A DNA stretch of 33,410 nucleotides from CAZJWR01 sp964549765 (GTDB taxonomy: Bacteria; Zixibacteria; MSB-5A5; GN15; JAAZOE01): the NCBI GenBank assembly GCA_964549765.1, contig CAZJWR010000044.1, positions 1-33,410 of the forward strand. The letters are read 5' to 3'. The notes beneath the pieces were generated by a model, which saw nothing but the letters and a program-made list of their open reading frames with translations, was not told the DNA's origin and ran no database searches. The position numbers were made by a program, and so were the translations under genes. Of the stretch, positions 8,745 to 17,265 are shown in pieces (position 1 is the first letter of the stretch; each line of letters begins with the position of its first letter).

Positions 8745-10775
8745 GTGAAGAAAATATTATTTGCTGGCGTAATATTTTATGTGGTAATGACTTGCGCTGT
8801 CGGTGCTCAAGTGTGGGAGCAGACAAATGGCCCGTGGGGAGGCGAAGTGAATTGTATTTCATCTGTTGATGATGGTGTCTTATTGGTAGGAACCTATGGC
8901 GGATCTGGTTTGTATCGGTCATCGAATGGTGGTGATAATTGGGAAAGCAGTAATCAAGGTCTATTAGAGCGAGCAGTGTCCAGACTCTGCACGAATAGTC
9001 AGGGAGATATATTTGCTGGAATGCCGACATCGGGGATATTTCGATCAAGTGACAACGGAATCAGTTGGCTCAAAATTAATAACGGCATCAATATTCAACA
9101 TATCCGAGCTCTTGTAGCAGACAGTAGTAATATCTTTGTGGGTACCCAATACGATGGTGTGTATCGATCAACGGATAACGGGCAGGATTGGGTGCAAGCT
9201 AATATTGGCCTGACAGATCTTAACATAAGCGCCATTGCAATACAGGCGGACAACGATGTTTTTATCGGGACTGCAAATAGCGGTGTTTTTAAATCAAATG
9301 ATAGTGGTAGTAATTGGTCTCCCGTAAACAGCGGACTTGAAGATATGAATATTTCTGCCTTGGCTGTACTCAGTGATTTTATTTTCGCTGGAACTGGCGG
9401 AGGAAATATATATAAGTCAACAGATGATGGTTTGTGGTGGGAGGAGAGTAGTAGCGGACTGGGTGAATATAGAGTATATGTCATCGGTGCCGGAGATGGA
9501 AGTTATATATATGCGGTAACAGGGGGCGGAGTATATCGTTCTGGTGATAACGGAACCAATTGGGAATTGTCGAGTGAGGGACTACCATTGATGTCAGTAA
9601 GTTCTTTGGCATTCAGTAATTTTGGGGAGATCTATGTAGGCGTTTTTGGGAAAGGAATTTATGAATCCAGCGATGGTGGAGATAATTGGATACCGAAGAA
9701 TATTGGACTAGCTGCCGTCAATTCACATACGCTTGCAGTCAGCGAGAATGGCACTGTTTTCGCCAGTGGAGGTTTCAAAAATGGCATGTTCCGTTCGACT
9801 AATTCTGATCAGAATTGGATACAAATAGGCGATACGTTGGAATACAAAACAATTACCGAAATCGCAATCAGCCAGCTTGGTTTTATCTTTGCAACAGGAA
9901 CTGACTGTAACGGGATATTTCGATCTACCGATGATGGTCTATATTGGACATTGCACAATAATGGCTTGACCGATCAGGATATCGGGGCGATCGCAAGTAA
10001 TGGTAGCGGCGATGTGTTCGCCGGAACGGCAAGTGGCAATGTATATCGATCAACAGATAATGGGGAGAATTGGGAGCAAACCGGAAGCAGTTTGAGTTAT
10101 GTGGAGGATTTGGAAGTCAATCCTCTCGACGACATCTTTGCGGCTACGAGTAATGGAATATATCGTTCCACAAATAGCGGTGAAAGTTGGGAGCAGGCGA
10201 ATGAGGGATTAACTGATTTGTTGCTGCTTTCACTTGCCATAAGTGATGATGGCACGATTCTTGTCGGGAGTTCATTTGGAGGAATCTTTCGATCGACAGA
10301 CAACGGCGATTCCTGGACACAATGGGACATGAATCAATCTCGCGCTCAGATCTGGTACATTGGAGATATTGAAATGGACGATTTCGGTGGTATATTCGCT
10401 GGATCTCTCGGATCGGGAGTATTCTATTCTCATAATAATGGTGAACAATGGTCTCGGTTGAATGATGGACTGAATGTATTGGATATCAATGCCCTGGAGA
10501 CGGATGATTACGGAAATGTCTATGCTGCTATTGCCAATAACAGTGTTTTTATATTGAAATATCGGTTATGCGGGGATGTCAATGGTGATCTGCAGATTAA
10601 TATAGCAGATGCTGTCTTTTTGGTAAATTACATCTTCAAGGGTGGCCCCACTCCCGATCCGGAGTGTGTCGGCGACGCCAACGGCGATGGTGCCGTAAAC
10701 ATCGGTGATGCCGTCCACCTGATAAATTACATTTTCAAAGGAGGCCCGGCTCCGGTGGAAGATTGCTGTCCATAG
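8745..10775 (+). CDS. Secreted BNR/sortilin-type beta-propeller protein with dockerin
   Basis: The start is GTG 8745, preceded by AAGGAGG at 8731-8737 and followed by a signal peptide (MKKILFAGVIFYVVMTCAVGA, cut before QVW). The 676-residue protein has about 13 copies of a motif of the form GxYRSxDNGxxW, the Asp-box/BNR-like strand of Ycf48- and sortilin-type propellers, spaced about 43 residues apart, enough for two propellers. It ends with the 68-residue dockerin (10569-10772). BNR propellers often bind glycans or proteins. No sialidase catalytic arginine triad or Asp/Glu/Tyr set is recognisable, so an enzyme role is not supported. It shares its 3' trailer with the neighbouring dockerin genes. 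Confidence 0.92.
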   Translation: MKKILFAGVIFYVVMTCAVGAQVWEQTNGPWGGEVNCISSVDDGVLLVGTYGGSGLYRSSNGGDNWESSNQGLLERAVSRLCTNSQGDIFAGMPTSGIFRSSDNGISWLKINNGINIQHIRALVADSSNIFVGTQYDGVYRSTDNGQDWVQANIGLTDLNISAIAIQADNDVFIGTANSGVFKSNDSGSNWSPVNSGLEDMNISALAVLSDFIFAGTGGGNIYKSTDDGLWWEESSSGLGEYRVYVIGAGDGSYIYAVTGGGVYRSGDNGTNWELSSEGLPLMSVSSLAFSNFGEIYVGVFGKGIYESSDGGDNWIPKNIGLAAVNSHTLAVSENGTVFASGGFKNGMFRSTNSDQNWIQIGDTLEYKTITEIAISQLGFIFATGTDCNGIFRSTDDGLYWTLHNNGLTDQDIGAIASNGSGDVFAGTASGNVYRSTDNGENWEQTGSSLSYVEDLEVNPLDDIFAATSNGIYRSTNSGESWEQANEGLTDLLLLSLAISDDGTILVGSSFGGIFRSTDNGDSWTQWDMNQSRAQIWYIGDIEMDDFGGIFAGSLGSGVFYSHNNGEQWSRLNDGLNVLDINALETDDYGNVYAAIANNSVFILKYRLCGDVNGDLQINIADAVFLVNYIFKGGPTPDPECVGDANGDGAVNIGDAVHLINYIFKGGPAPVEDCCP

Positions 10776-10787
10776 ACTATATTTGAT

Positions 10788-10853
10788 CGCCGAAACCAAT
10801 TGAGCACGCCTGAGAAGGCCGGGTTATCCCCCCCCGAGCCCGGCCTTCCTTCT
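10788..10853 (+). terminator. Shared 3' trailer with intrinsic terminator
   Basis: GAAGGCCGGG (10814-10823) pairs perfectly with CCCGGCCTTC (10839-10848) and is followed by CTTCT. The whole 66-nt unit from CGCCGAAACC onward recurs at 16875-16936. Confidence 0.75.
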
Positions 10854-10893
10854 AAAACAGGGGGCATGAGGGGCCCGGCGACCCCAATTGCGC

Positions 10894-10921
10894 TTGACAT
10901 TTTGGAATAATAGGCTATAAT
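10894..10921 (+). promoter_or_regulatory. Consensus sigma70-type promoter upstream of a short terminated transcript
   Basis: TTGACA (10894-10899) and TATAAT (10916-10921) are both perfect, with a 16-nt spacer. The spacer carries GGAATAATAG, as in the leader promoters at 4148 and 11943. Confidence 0.7.
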
Positions 10922-10927
10922 GTCCGC

Positions 10928-10988
10928 AAAAGAGGGAAGTGACCTGCCCGGGGATGTCCGTGCTCTCATCCCCGGGCATTCTTATTGC
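10928..10988 (+). ncRNA. Possible short RNA or attenuator ending in a strong terminator
   Basis: About 24 nt after the -10 box, TGCCCGGGGATG (10945-10956) pairs perfectly with CATCCCCGGGCA (10967-10978) across a 10-nt loop and is followed by TTCTTATT. A transcript from the 10894 promoter would be only about 55-60 nt. It may be a small RNA, or a leader whose read-through into the riboswitch-like element at 10996 is controlled. Confidence 0.45.
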
Positions 10989-10995
10989 GATTAAA

Positions 10996-11144
10996 ATAGC
11001 GCCGCTGGCCGTGAGCGGCTCCAGCGGGGACTCCCATCCAGGCAGGGAGGGTGAATCCGGGTGGGGAACAGTACCAATATCGTCCAGATTTTGAGAAGGT
11101 CCAAACCACCGATCACCTCTTGACAAATCGAACCTCGCGGCTAT
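10996..11144 (+). promoter_or_regulatory. Candidate ydaO/yuaA-type (cyclic di-AMP) riboswitch
   Basis: The order of elements follows the ydaO motif as I recall it. A closing stem joins ATAG..CCG (10996-11004) to CGGCTAT (11138-11144). A P2-like hairpin is CTGGCCG..CGG..CCAG (11005-11024). Next come the signature AGCGGGGAC, a stem CTCCC/GGGAG (11031-11035/11045-11049), GGTGAATCC (11050-11058), a GGTGG/CCACC pairing, and GACA..AACCTCG (11122-11137) just before the closing strand. The block GACA-AATCG-AACCTCG departs from the usual GACAGCTAACCTCG, so the element may be divergent or decayed. The next gene is the broken HAD-like ORF at 11418. The call rests on recalled consensus, not on a covariance search. 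Confidence 0.5.
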
Positions 11145-11417
11145 ATCGATTTCATAAAAGGCGGACGAAGGCCGCTGACAGTGACGGTATCGGTAACATC
11201 GGCACTATTGTCGACATGATCAGGCAATCTCTAAATGGGGTCTCGAGCCGTGTCATCCGTTAAAGACATGCGTTGGGTGTATTCAGGATATGGAAGGAAA
11301 ACCGATCCGCCAATCGGTGTAGTAACCAATTTCCACATGGATTATAGGACATGACAGTCCGCGCGAAAGCCTTGCGTGTGTGGCGAATAACGGTCTTTGA
11401 AAAGAAACGAGGTATGA
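11145..11417. other. Spacer between riboswitch candidate and HAD-like gene
   Basis: No convincing gene is seen. A small hairpin, ACCGAT/ATCGGT (11301-11306/11313-11318), is present. The end carries GAGG before the TTG start at 11418. Confidence 0.4.
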
Positions 11418-11885
11418 TTGGCTAAGAGGATCTTGTACTTCGACGTTGACGGGACAATTCTGCTGCTTGCCAAGGGAATCCCGAAACCTGCTTTGCAGGG
11501 TGGCGCCTTCGAAGAGGCCGTCCGGTCAACCGGGTTCTCTCAGGTGATATGTGTTGGGAATGTCGTAAATATCGTTCATGAATTGCAGCATCTGGGCAAA
11601 GCCGTTGATGGTTCCGATATAGTATTTGATCTTTGTCAGGGAATTTTTAGAGACAAGAAATGGTTAAAGGAAGTATTATCGTTGGTCTCAAATCCGGAGC
11701 ATCGAGTAAGAGATATCGACCTATCCTAAGATTGGGGGTACCTCGATGATCTCGCGGAATACTATTGCAGACTGGAGGGCCGGGATAAATTATTCCGAGC
11801 AAATAACAGGCGCCGAATATTTGTGCCCAAGGGCGACGATGACGGCCGGGAGATTCTGGATTGGATGAGAGACAAATGCCACTAG
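11418..11885 (+). pseudogene. HAD-superfamily hydrolase-like protein interrupted by an in-frame TAA
   Basis: TTG 11418 follows a weak GAGG, and the next residues include YFDVDGTIL, the HAD motif I (nucleophile and acid Asp). The frame stops at codon 104 (TAA 11727-11729). It continues without a shift as DWGYLDDLAEYYCRLEGRD, then RRRIFVP and GREILDWM, to TAG 11883-11885, giving 155 codons in all. YLDD after the break resembles the acidic motif IV. HAD phosphatases use these Asp residues for phosphoryl transfer; with the stop, only motif I and part of the cap would be made. The 3' end merges into the duplicated leader. A sequencing error at a single base is the main alternative to true decay. 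Confidence 0.7.
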
Positions 11886-12123
11886 GCAGCGCTTCCAGTG
11901 CAGTGCCTGGAGAAATCGGCAACAGGGGACTGCAGAATCCGCTTGACAATTGGGAATAGTAGATATATTTTACCATTATCTTAACGACACTGGGAACGGA
12001 CTTCGGGGCAATATTACACAAAAGCATCTTTGCACGAGTTTCAGCGCGTAGATGCGCCTGGAGCGTCTTCTCTCGGTACTCCTGTCGGCGTGTATCCCGC
12101 GTCGTCCCCAAACGGAGGTTACC
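11853..12123 (+). repeat. Duplicated leader, copy B (promoter, 5' UTR and RBS)
   Basis: This copy is 271 bp and pairs with 4061-4328. The last 72 nt before the ATG are identical in both copies. It overlaps the last codons of the HAD-like gene, so B is the likelier donor arrangement. It contains the promoter at 11943 and GGAGG at 12113-12117. Confidence 0.85.
11943..11971 (+). promoter_or_regulatory. Sigma70-like promoter in leader B
   Basis: TTGACA (11943-11948), a 17-nt spacer with GGAATAGTAG, then TATTTT (11966-11971). The layout is the same as in leader A. Confidence 0.6.
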
Positions 12124-15100
12124 ATGAAAGCAATGGCGATTTTACTGACTGCGCTGGTAGCTATTACTGCAGGCGCCGGCGCCGAGACGACGGTTCCGCT
12201 GCACTTCACGCCGAATCAAGGTCAATGGGATAGCCGTATTCTATATCGCGCCGAGGCGAATGGGGCAATCCTCTGGTATACCGCCGATGGAGCCTACTAT
12301 CAATTTATCCGGCGCTGTTCAACCGATACTTCTGCTTCAGGCACGGATTTTATATCCGGGGTGATGGCCGGCGAGTTGGGCCGGCAGGCCGTTGAATATT
12401 CACTGATCAAGGCGCAATTTGTCGGGGCAAATCCTGATCCCTATGTTTCCAGGGAAGGCGAGTTGTTTTCGAGGTGCAATTATTTTTTGGGCCGGGATCC
12501 GAGCCGTTGGGCTACCGACGTGCCCAATTATGCCTCGATTGTTTACGGGGATATATATCCTGGAATAGATTTGAAATATTACGGCAACAGCGAGCACATG
12601 GAGTACGACTTCATCGTGTCCCCGGGTGCGAATCCCGACAGGATCAAGATACGCTATGAGGGCGTGAATTCGTTGGCGGTGAACCAGGAGGGGGAACTCG
12701 TTATAAGCACTATTTGGGGTGATGTCGTGGAGCGGACTCCGGTGGTCTACCAGATGAACGGAACGGAGAGACGTTTTATCAGTGGTGAGTACCAGATGGT
12801 GGATGCGCAGACGTTCGGCTTCAAAATGTCCGATGACTATAATCCCGATCTGGCGCTGGTGATCGATCCCGTCCTGACCTATAGTTCTTATCTGGGTGGC
12901 AGCGGCGAGGACGCCGGGAACGGCATAACCGTAGATGACGATGGCAATGCCTATATCGTGGGATATACCAATTCCGTTACTTTTCCTGAAAATCCCGTGC
13001 TTCAGGAAAATCTCGCTGGGGAAAAGGATATTTTCATTTTGAAACTCAGGCCGTCGGGTGATCCCGGCACCCAGCTGCTTTATAGCACCTATCTTGGAGG
13101 AGGCGGAGATGACGTCGGCGTGGACATAGTCCTGACGGAATCCGGCAATATAATCATTACCGGCTTTACGACATCCGACGATTTCCCGCTTTCGACGACA
13201 ATTCCTCCCTACTTGGACGAAAACGTTGCCGGGGATACCGACATTGTGCTTGTCCAGCTAAATGCATCGGGCACGGAACTCGTGTATAGCTCGTACCTGG
13301 GTGGAAATACCGTAGAAAATCATCCGGATATGCCGACGGCATTATGTCTTGATGTAAACGGCTACGCATGTATCGCCGGCTGGACGGAATCGCCCGACTA
13401 CCCGATTGAAGGCACTTTCTATCAGGACGTATACGGGGGGCACCGGGCCGGTTTTGTTACCAAGCTGCAATTCGCAGAGACGCCGGCGAATCAAATCGTC
13501 TATAGCACCTATTTTGGTGGTGGGGATTCATATGAGATAAACGGTATGGCAATTGACGCACAGAATAGAGTGTATGTAGCCGGTACGGAAAATCCGGCTG
13601 GTAACGCAAGAGCATTTGTCGCGAAGTTCAATAGCGGCGGGGATGCGTTGGAATTCAGCCGGACGCTGTCAGGGGGGGATGTTTTTAGCGGGTCATGGGC
13701 TGGGGATATTGTTGTCGACGGCGAAGGATGCCCCTATGTAGTGGGTCGCACACAAGGCTCCCATTTCCCAACCTTGAATGCTATCCAGGATACACCGATG
13801 TGTTTCCGTAGAGATTACAATGGGGGGGATCTATTTATCTGCAAGCTTACAGCAGATGGCAGTGAATTGCTATTCAGTACATATTTTGGGGGCTATTACA
13901 TTGATTTGCCCATGGCCATGGCCATCGACCACAGGGCAAATATCCACATCACAGGAGTGACATTTTCAAACGATTTCCCTCAAACGTATTCACATAATGA
14001 TGGTACTGTGTTTGAAGAGGCGTGTTTATTTTACATGAAAGTAGATTCTGCCGGCGGTCTGAGATATAGTACCGCCTTTTCCGAGACATTGAATCCATTG
14101 TATCCATTGGGTTTTCTCGGCACAGGAGTCGCGATTGATGATGTCGGCAACGCGTATATTACTGGAAGTGTCGCAAGTGATGGATTGTTGACGACCGAGA
14201 ATGCCTTTCAGGCAAGTTATCAGGGGGAATTGGATGCATTTGTCATGAAATTCTTCGAGCCGGAAACAAATCCGACCCTGAATGTCACCAAAATAGAAGA
14301 TGATGGCAGTGCGGGAACGCTTCGGTGGGCCATCAATCAGGCGAATTTATCCACCGGGCCTGATGTTATCGAATTTCAGGTAAGCGGGACCATTACGCTC
14401 GAATCGGAATTACCGGCCATAAATGGGTATGCGGGAGGTGTTTGGATAAATGGCTCGTCCGCGCCAGGGGGACCGCATAGCATCGTCCTTGACGGCAACA
14501 ATGTGACCGGGAACGGTCTGACTCTGCTCGAGTCAGACAATGAAATCGATGGTCTGGTTATTATCAATTTTGATGGCGCTGGTATAGAAATTCAGAGCAG
14601 CGCCAACAAAATTGATGATAATTTGATCGGCATAACCGCCGCTAATATTCCCGCGGGAAACGGTAGCTACGGGGTGTTGATAGGCGGCGCGAAGCAAGGC
14701 AGCACGACCTCATTGAACTTTATTGGGACTCGCAATGGTAACGTCATCTCAGGCAACGGCGCCGGCGGCGTCTCCGGCATGAATGCAACGATAATTACCA
14801 AAAGCTATATAGGCACGGATCTAAACGGTTCTGTCGCTGTTCCGAACGCAGGTAACGGCATCAGTCTGAATGGAGGTTATTATATAAGAAGCTCGATTAC
14901 AGACAACATTGTCTCGGGAAACATGGCGCATGGTATTGAGATTGGCGGCGGTGGGGTTTGTCTGATTTCGCGCAATTGGATCGGAACCGATAAGAATGCC
15001 GAGTATCGTATTGCTAATGGCGGTGATGGCATTCACGCAACGGGGATGATAAAAAAGATTAGTGAAAACGTGATTTCGGGAAATTCCGGAAATGGCATCT

Positions 15101-16860
15101 GGTGCACCGGATTGCAGTTTTACTGGATGTATGGAATAGACGTGATTAGGGCAAATTTTATCGGTACCAATGATGCCAATTCAGATCAAATCCCGAATGA
15201 TCTGTCCGGCGTCGCAATAACCGGATACGGAGATAGAGATAGCGTCTTGATCGGCCCATGCGGAGAAAAAATTGCCGACTATCAGACATGCGATGAAGAA
15301 GATGCCAACGTCATATCAGGTAATGGATTATATGGAATTTGCATTTACAACAAGTCTGGATATGATGGGGGTATAATGATAACTGAAAATTATATCGGCG
15401 TCGGCCTTGACGGCGAAACGGCAATACCCAACAATGTCGGCATCTCAGTATCCGATTTAAGTACGTTTCTATGTATCGGGGATTGTTCTCCTAACTACGG
15501 AATCAATAATATAATAAGCGCAAATAGGGAATCCGGTATCGTCATCAGTAATTCATCACTTATAAGTTTGGGCGGAAACACGTTGGCGGGCAATGCCGAA
15601 AACGGCATCTATGTCGGCAATTCATCGCATGTAGGACTGCGCAGGAATATATTAACAGGCAACGCAGAAAATGGCATAGATCTCGATAATTCAACGAATC
15701 TATATATGTACGCTAACAGGTTGGAAAATAACGGCAAACACGGAAGCAGCGAAACACGAGGGGGAATCTATTTCCATAATGGCTCAACGCAATGTCATCT
15801 ATCGGGTGATACCGTACGCGGCAATTATCGAGGAATCGTGCTTCAGGATGACAATACTGATTTCATCGAACTGGTTCCTGACTGCGTCAGAGGAAGTGAC
15901 GTCGGGCCGGATATTGACCTTTGGCCGGAAGGAGTGACGGTAAATGATGATCCGGACGACGATGTCGGGCCCAACGAAAACCTCAACTATCCTGAATTCT
16001 CAGTCAACGTAAATTCTCTGTGCGTCACAAGTGGAATTGGACCGCCTAATGGAGCGGTGCATTTTTACCTGGTAGAGAATGTATCCCACCCCCCGGGCGA
16101 TGACGCCACCTATCATAGCAAAAGGGCGAAGGGTGATTTTGGCGGGGCGTTACGATATCTGGGTTCCGTCGAATGCGACGGATCGGGATATTTCGTATCA
16201 ACTACGTGTTTTAGCTCCGACGTTGTGGGTTTTGGAGACTGGATCACGGCGCTTGCGGTCGATGAGAATGGGAACACTTCGGAATTTTGCAGAAATGTGG
16301 CGTTCGTACCCGCCTCGGCGACAACTACGTGTCCTGTGCATCTGGTGGTCATCGATCCGGCCGGGGATTCCATCGGCCTCGGATTCAATACCATCGTGGG
16401 CGCCGAATACGATGACTGGTCGGATGTCGATGGGGATGGTTCGCCTGATGATCGGGTATTGCTGCAATGTCAATTAAGCGGGACTTATCAGATAAGAGTT
16501 ATCCCGGATGTGGACGCCCAGCCCGAAGATACCTATTCTCTGCTTTTCGTCAGCGGCGATGACAGCACCGCATTAGTAAATGAGGAGCCAGTGCCCGAAC
16601 CGGGAGGGTCTGATGATTTTGAATACGATGCCTCCACCGGCGTTTCAGTTCTCTGCGGTGATGCCAACGCGGATGAGGCTATCAATATCGCCGATGCCGT
16701 GCACCTGATAAATTACATCTTCAAGGGCGGCCCGGCTCCCGATCCGCTGTGTGTCGGCGATGCCACCGGAGACGGTGCCGTCAACATCGGCGATGCTGTG
16801 CACCTGATCAATTACATATTCAAAGGAGGCCCAGCCCCGGTGGAAGATTGCTGTCCTTAG
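12124..16860 (+). CDS. Giant secreted protein: SBBP beta-propeller, parallel beta-helix, dockerin
   Basis: ATG 12124 follows GGAGG and starts a clear signal peptide (MKAMAILLTALVAITAGAGA). The product is 1578 residues. Residues 25-240 are the domain that normally precedes SBBP propellers (TPNQGQWD, DPSRWATDVPNY, YPGIDLKYYG). Residues 255-715 hold about seven blades with SSYLGG/STYFGG motifs. From about residue 720 the sequence switches to TLRWAINQAN and a parallel beta-helix with IGTDxNG and NVISGN coils (to about 1270). A GNTSEF module, a domain shared with the 4329 gene and the dockerin (16654-16857) follow. It is thus a colinear join of the architectures of the two proteins on its left. 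Extracellular display is inferred; no catalytic motif is seen. Confidence 0.93.
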   Translation: MKAMAILLTALVAITAGAGAETTVPLHFTPNQGQWDSRILYRAEANGAILWYTADGAYYQFIRRCSTDTSASGTDFISGVMAGELGRQAVEYSLIKAQFVGANPDPYVSREGELFSRCNYFLGRDPSRWATDVPNYASIVYGDIYPGIDLKYYGNSEHMEYDFIVSPGANPDRIKIRYEGVNSLAVNQEGELVISTIWGDVVERTPVVYQMNGTERRFISGEYQMVDAQTFGFKMSDDYNPDLALVIDPVLTYSSYLGGSGEDAGNGITVDDDGNAYIVGYTNSVTFPENPVLQENLAGEKDIFILKLRPSGDPGTQLLYSTYLGGGGDDVGVDIVLTESGNIIITGFTTSDDFPLSTTIPPYLDENVAGDTDIVLVQLNASGTELVYSSYLGGNTVENHPDMPTALCLDVNGYACIAGWTESPDYPIEGTFYQDVYGGHRAGFVTKLQFAETPANQIVYSTYFGGGDSYEINGMAIDAQNRVYVAGTENPAGNARAFVAKFNSGGDALEFSRTLSGGDVFSGSWAGDIVVDGEGCPYVVGRTQGSHFPTLNAIQDTPMCFRRDYNGGDLFICKLTADGSELLFSTYFGGYYIDLPMAMAIDHRANIHITGVTFSNDFPQTYSHNDGTVFEEACLFYMKVDSAGGLRYSTAFSETLNPLYPLGFLGTGVAIDDVGNAYITGSVASDGLLTTENAFQASYQGELDAFVMKFFEPETNPTLNVTKIEDDGSAGTLRWAINQANLSTGPDVIEFQVSGTITLESELPAINGYAGGVWINGSSAPGGPHSIVLDGNNVTGNGLTLLESDNEIDGLVIINFDGAGIEIQSSANKIDDNLIGITAANIPAGNGSYGVLIGGAKQGSTTSLNFIGTRNGNVISGNGAGGVSGMNATIITKSYIGTDLNGSVAVPNAGNGISLNGGYYIRSSITDNIVSGNMAHGIEIGGGGVCLISRNWIGTDKNAEYRIANGGDGIHATGMIKKISENVISGNSGNGIWCTGLQFYWMYGIDVIRANFIGTNDANSDQIPNDLSGVAITGYGDRDSVLIGPCGEKIADYQTCDEEDANVISGNGLYGICIYNKSGYDGGIMITENYIGVGLDGETAIPNNVGISVSDLSTFLCIGDCSPNYGINNIISANRESGIVISNSSLISLGGNTLAGNAENGIYVGNSSHVGLRRNILTGNAENGIDLDNSTNLYMYANRLENNGKHGSSETRGGIYFHNGSTQCHLSGDTVRGNYRGIVLQDDNTDFIELVPDCVRGSDVGPDIDLWPEGVTVNDDPDDDVGPNENLNYPEFSVNVNSLCVTSGIGPPNGAVHFYLVENVSHPPGDDATYHSKRAKGDFGGALRYLGSVECDGSGYFVSTTCFSSDVVGFGDWITALAVDENGNTSEFCRNVAFVPASATTTCPVHLVVIDPAGDSIGLGFNTIVGAEYDDWSDVDGDGSPDDRVLLQCQLSGTYQIRVIPDVDAQPEDTYSLLFVSGDDSTALVNEEPVPEPGGSDDFEYDASTGVSVLCGDANADEAINIADAVHLINYIFKGGPAPDPLCVGDATGDGAVNIGDAVHLINYIFKGGPAPVEDCCP

Positions 16861-16874
16861 AATATATTCGAGAA

Positions 16875-16936
16875 CGCCGAAACCAAAAGAGCACATCCGA
16901 GAAGGCCGGGTTATCCCCCCGAGCTCGGCCTTCTTC
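16875..16936 (+). terminator. Shared 3' trailer with terminator, third copy
   Basis: GAAGGCCGGG (16901-16910) pairs with CTCGGCCTTC (16924-16933) with one G-U pair, then TTC. The unit from CGCCGAAACC onward parallels 10788-10853. Confidence 0.7.
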
Positions 16937-16973
16937 AAAGAAGCTCGAGATCACAGGTTGCAGGGAGAATAGC

Positions 16974-17035
16974 GCGATGCGAAGGAAGTCACCGGCCGCC
17001 GGTCTGATTACATCTTGACTTCCGGTGTCCATCGC
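16974..17035 (+). other. Nested stem-loop structure in intergenic DNA
   Basis: GCGATG (16974-16979) pairs with CATCGC (17030-17035). Inside it, GGAAGTCA (16984-16991) pairs with TGACTTCC (17016-17023), and a small ACCGG/CCGGT hairpin sits within. An alternative CACCGG/CCGGTG pairing is possible. It may be a structured RNA or a palindromic repeat. Confidence 0.45.
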
Positions 17036-17265
17036 ATATATTGGTTTTGAGGAAGGTCATCTCGTCTAATGAGTTTCGCGTTACCTCTTAATAATTAGTT
17101 GCGATCTGATGTTTGAATCCGGCCGGACTACGGTTTATGACTGTCAAGCCGGGGCCAACAACTCAAACAATTTGCGGGGCGTATGCCGGGGCATGTTACC
17201 ACGATAATAGAATTTAGTGCAATAGCTGAAGCTGCAAAAATGCCTTACGCAAAGGAGGAACTGCC
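17036..17265. other. Upstream region of the tail-fibre-like gene
   Basis: No gene is present. AAAGGAGG at 17251-17258 is a strong RBS for ATG 17266. No convincing -35/-10 pair is recognised. Confidence 0.5.

Noticed and set aside
8745..10775. Sialidase, because of the Asp-box-like repeats
   Set aside because: There are 13 regularly spaced repeats and no recognisable catalytic Arg triad, so a structural or binding propeller fits better.
11051..11263. Open frame of 70 codons
   Set aside because: It overlaps the riboswitch-like element and has no RBS or family resemblance.
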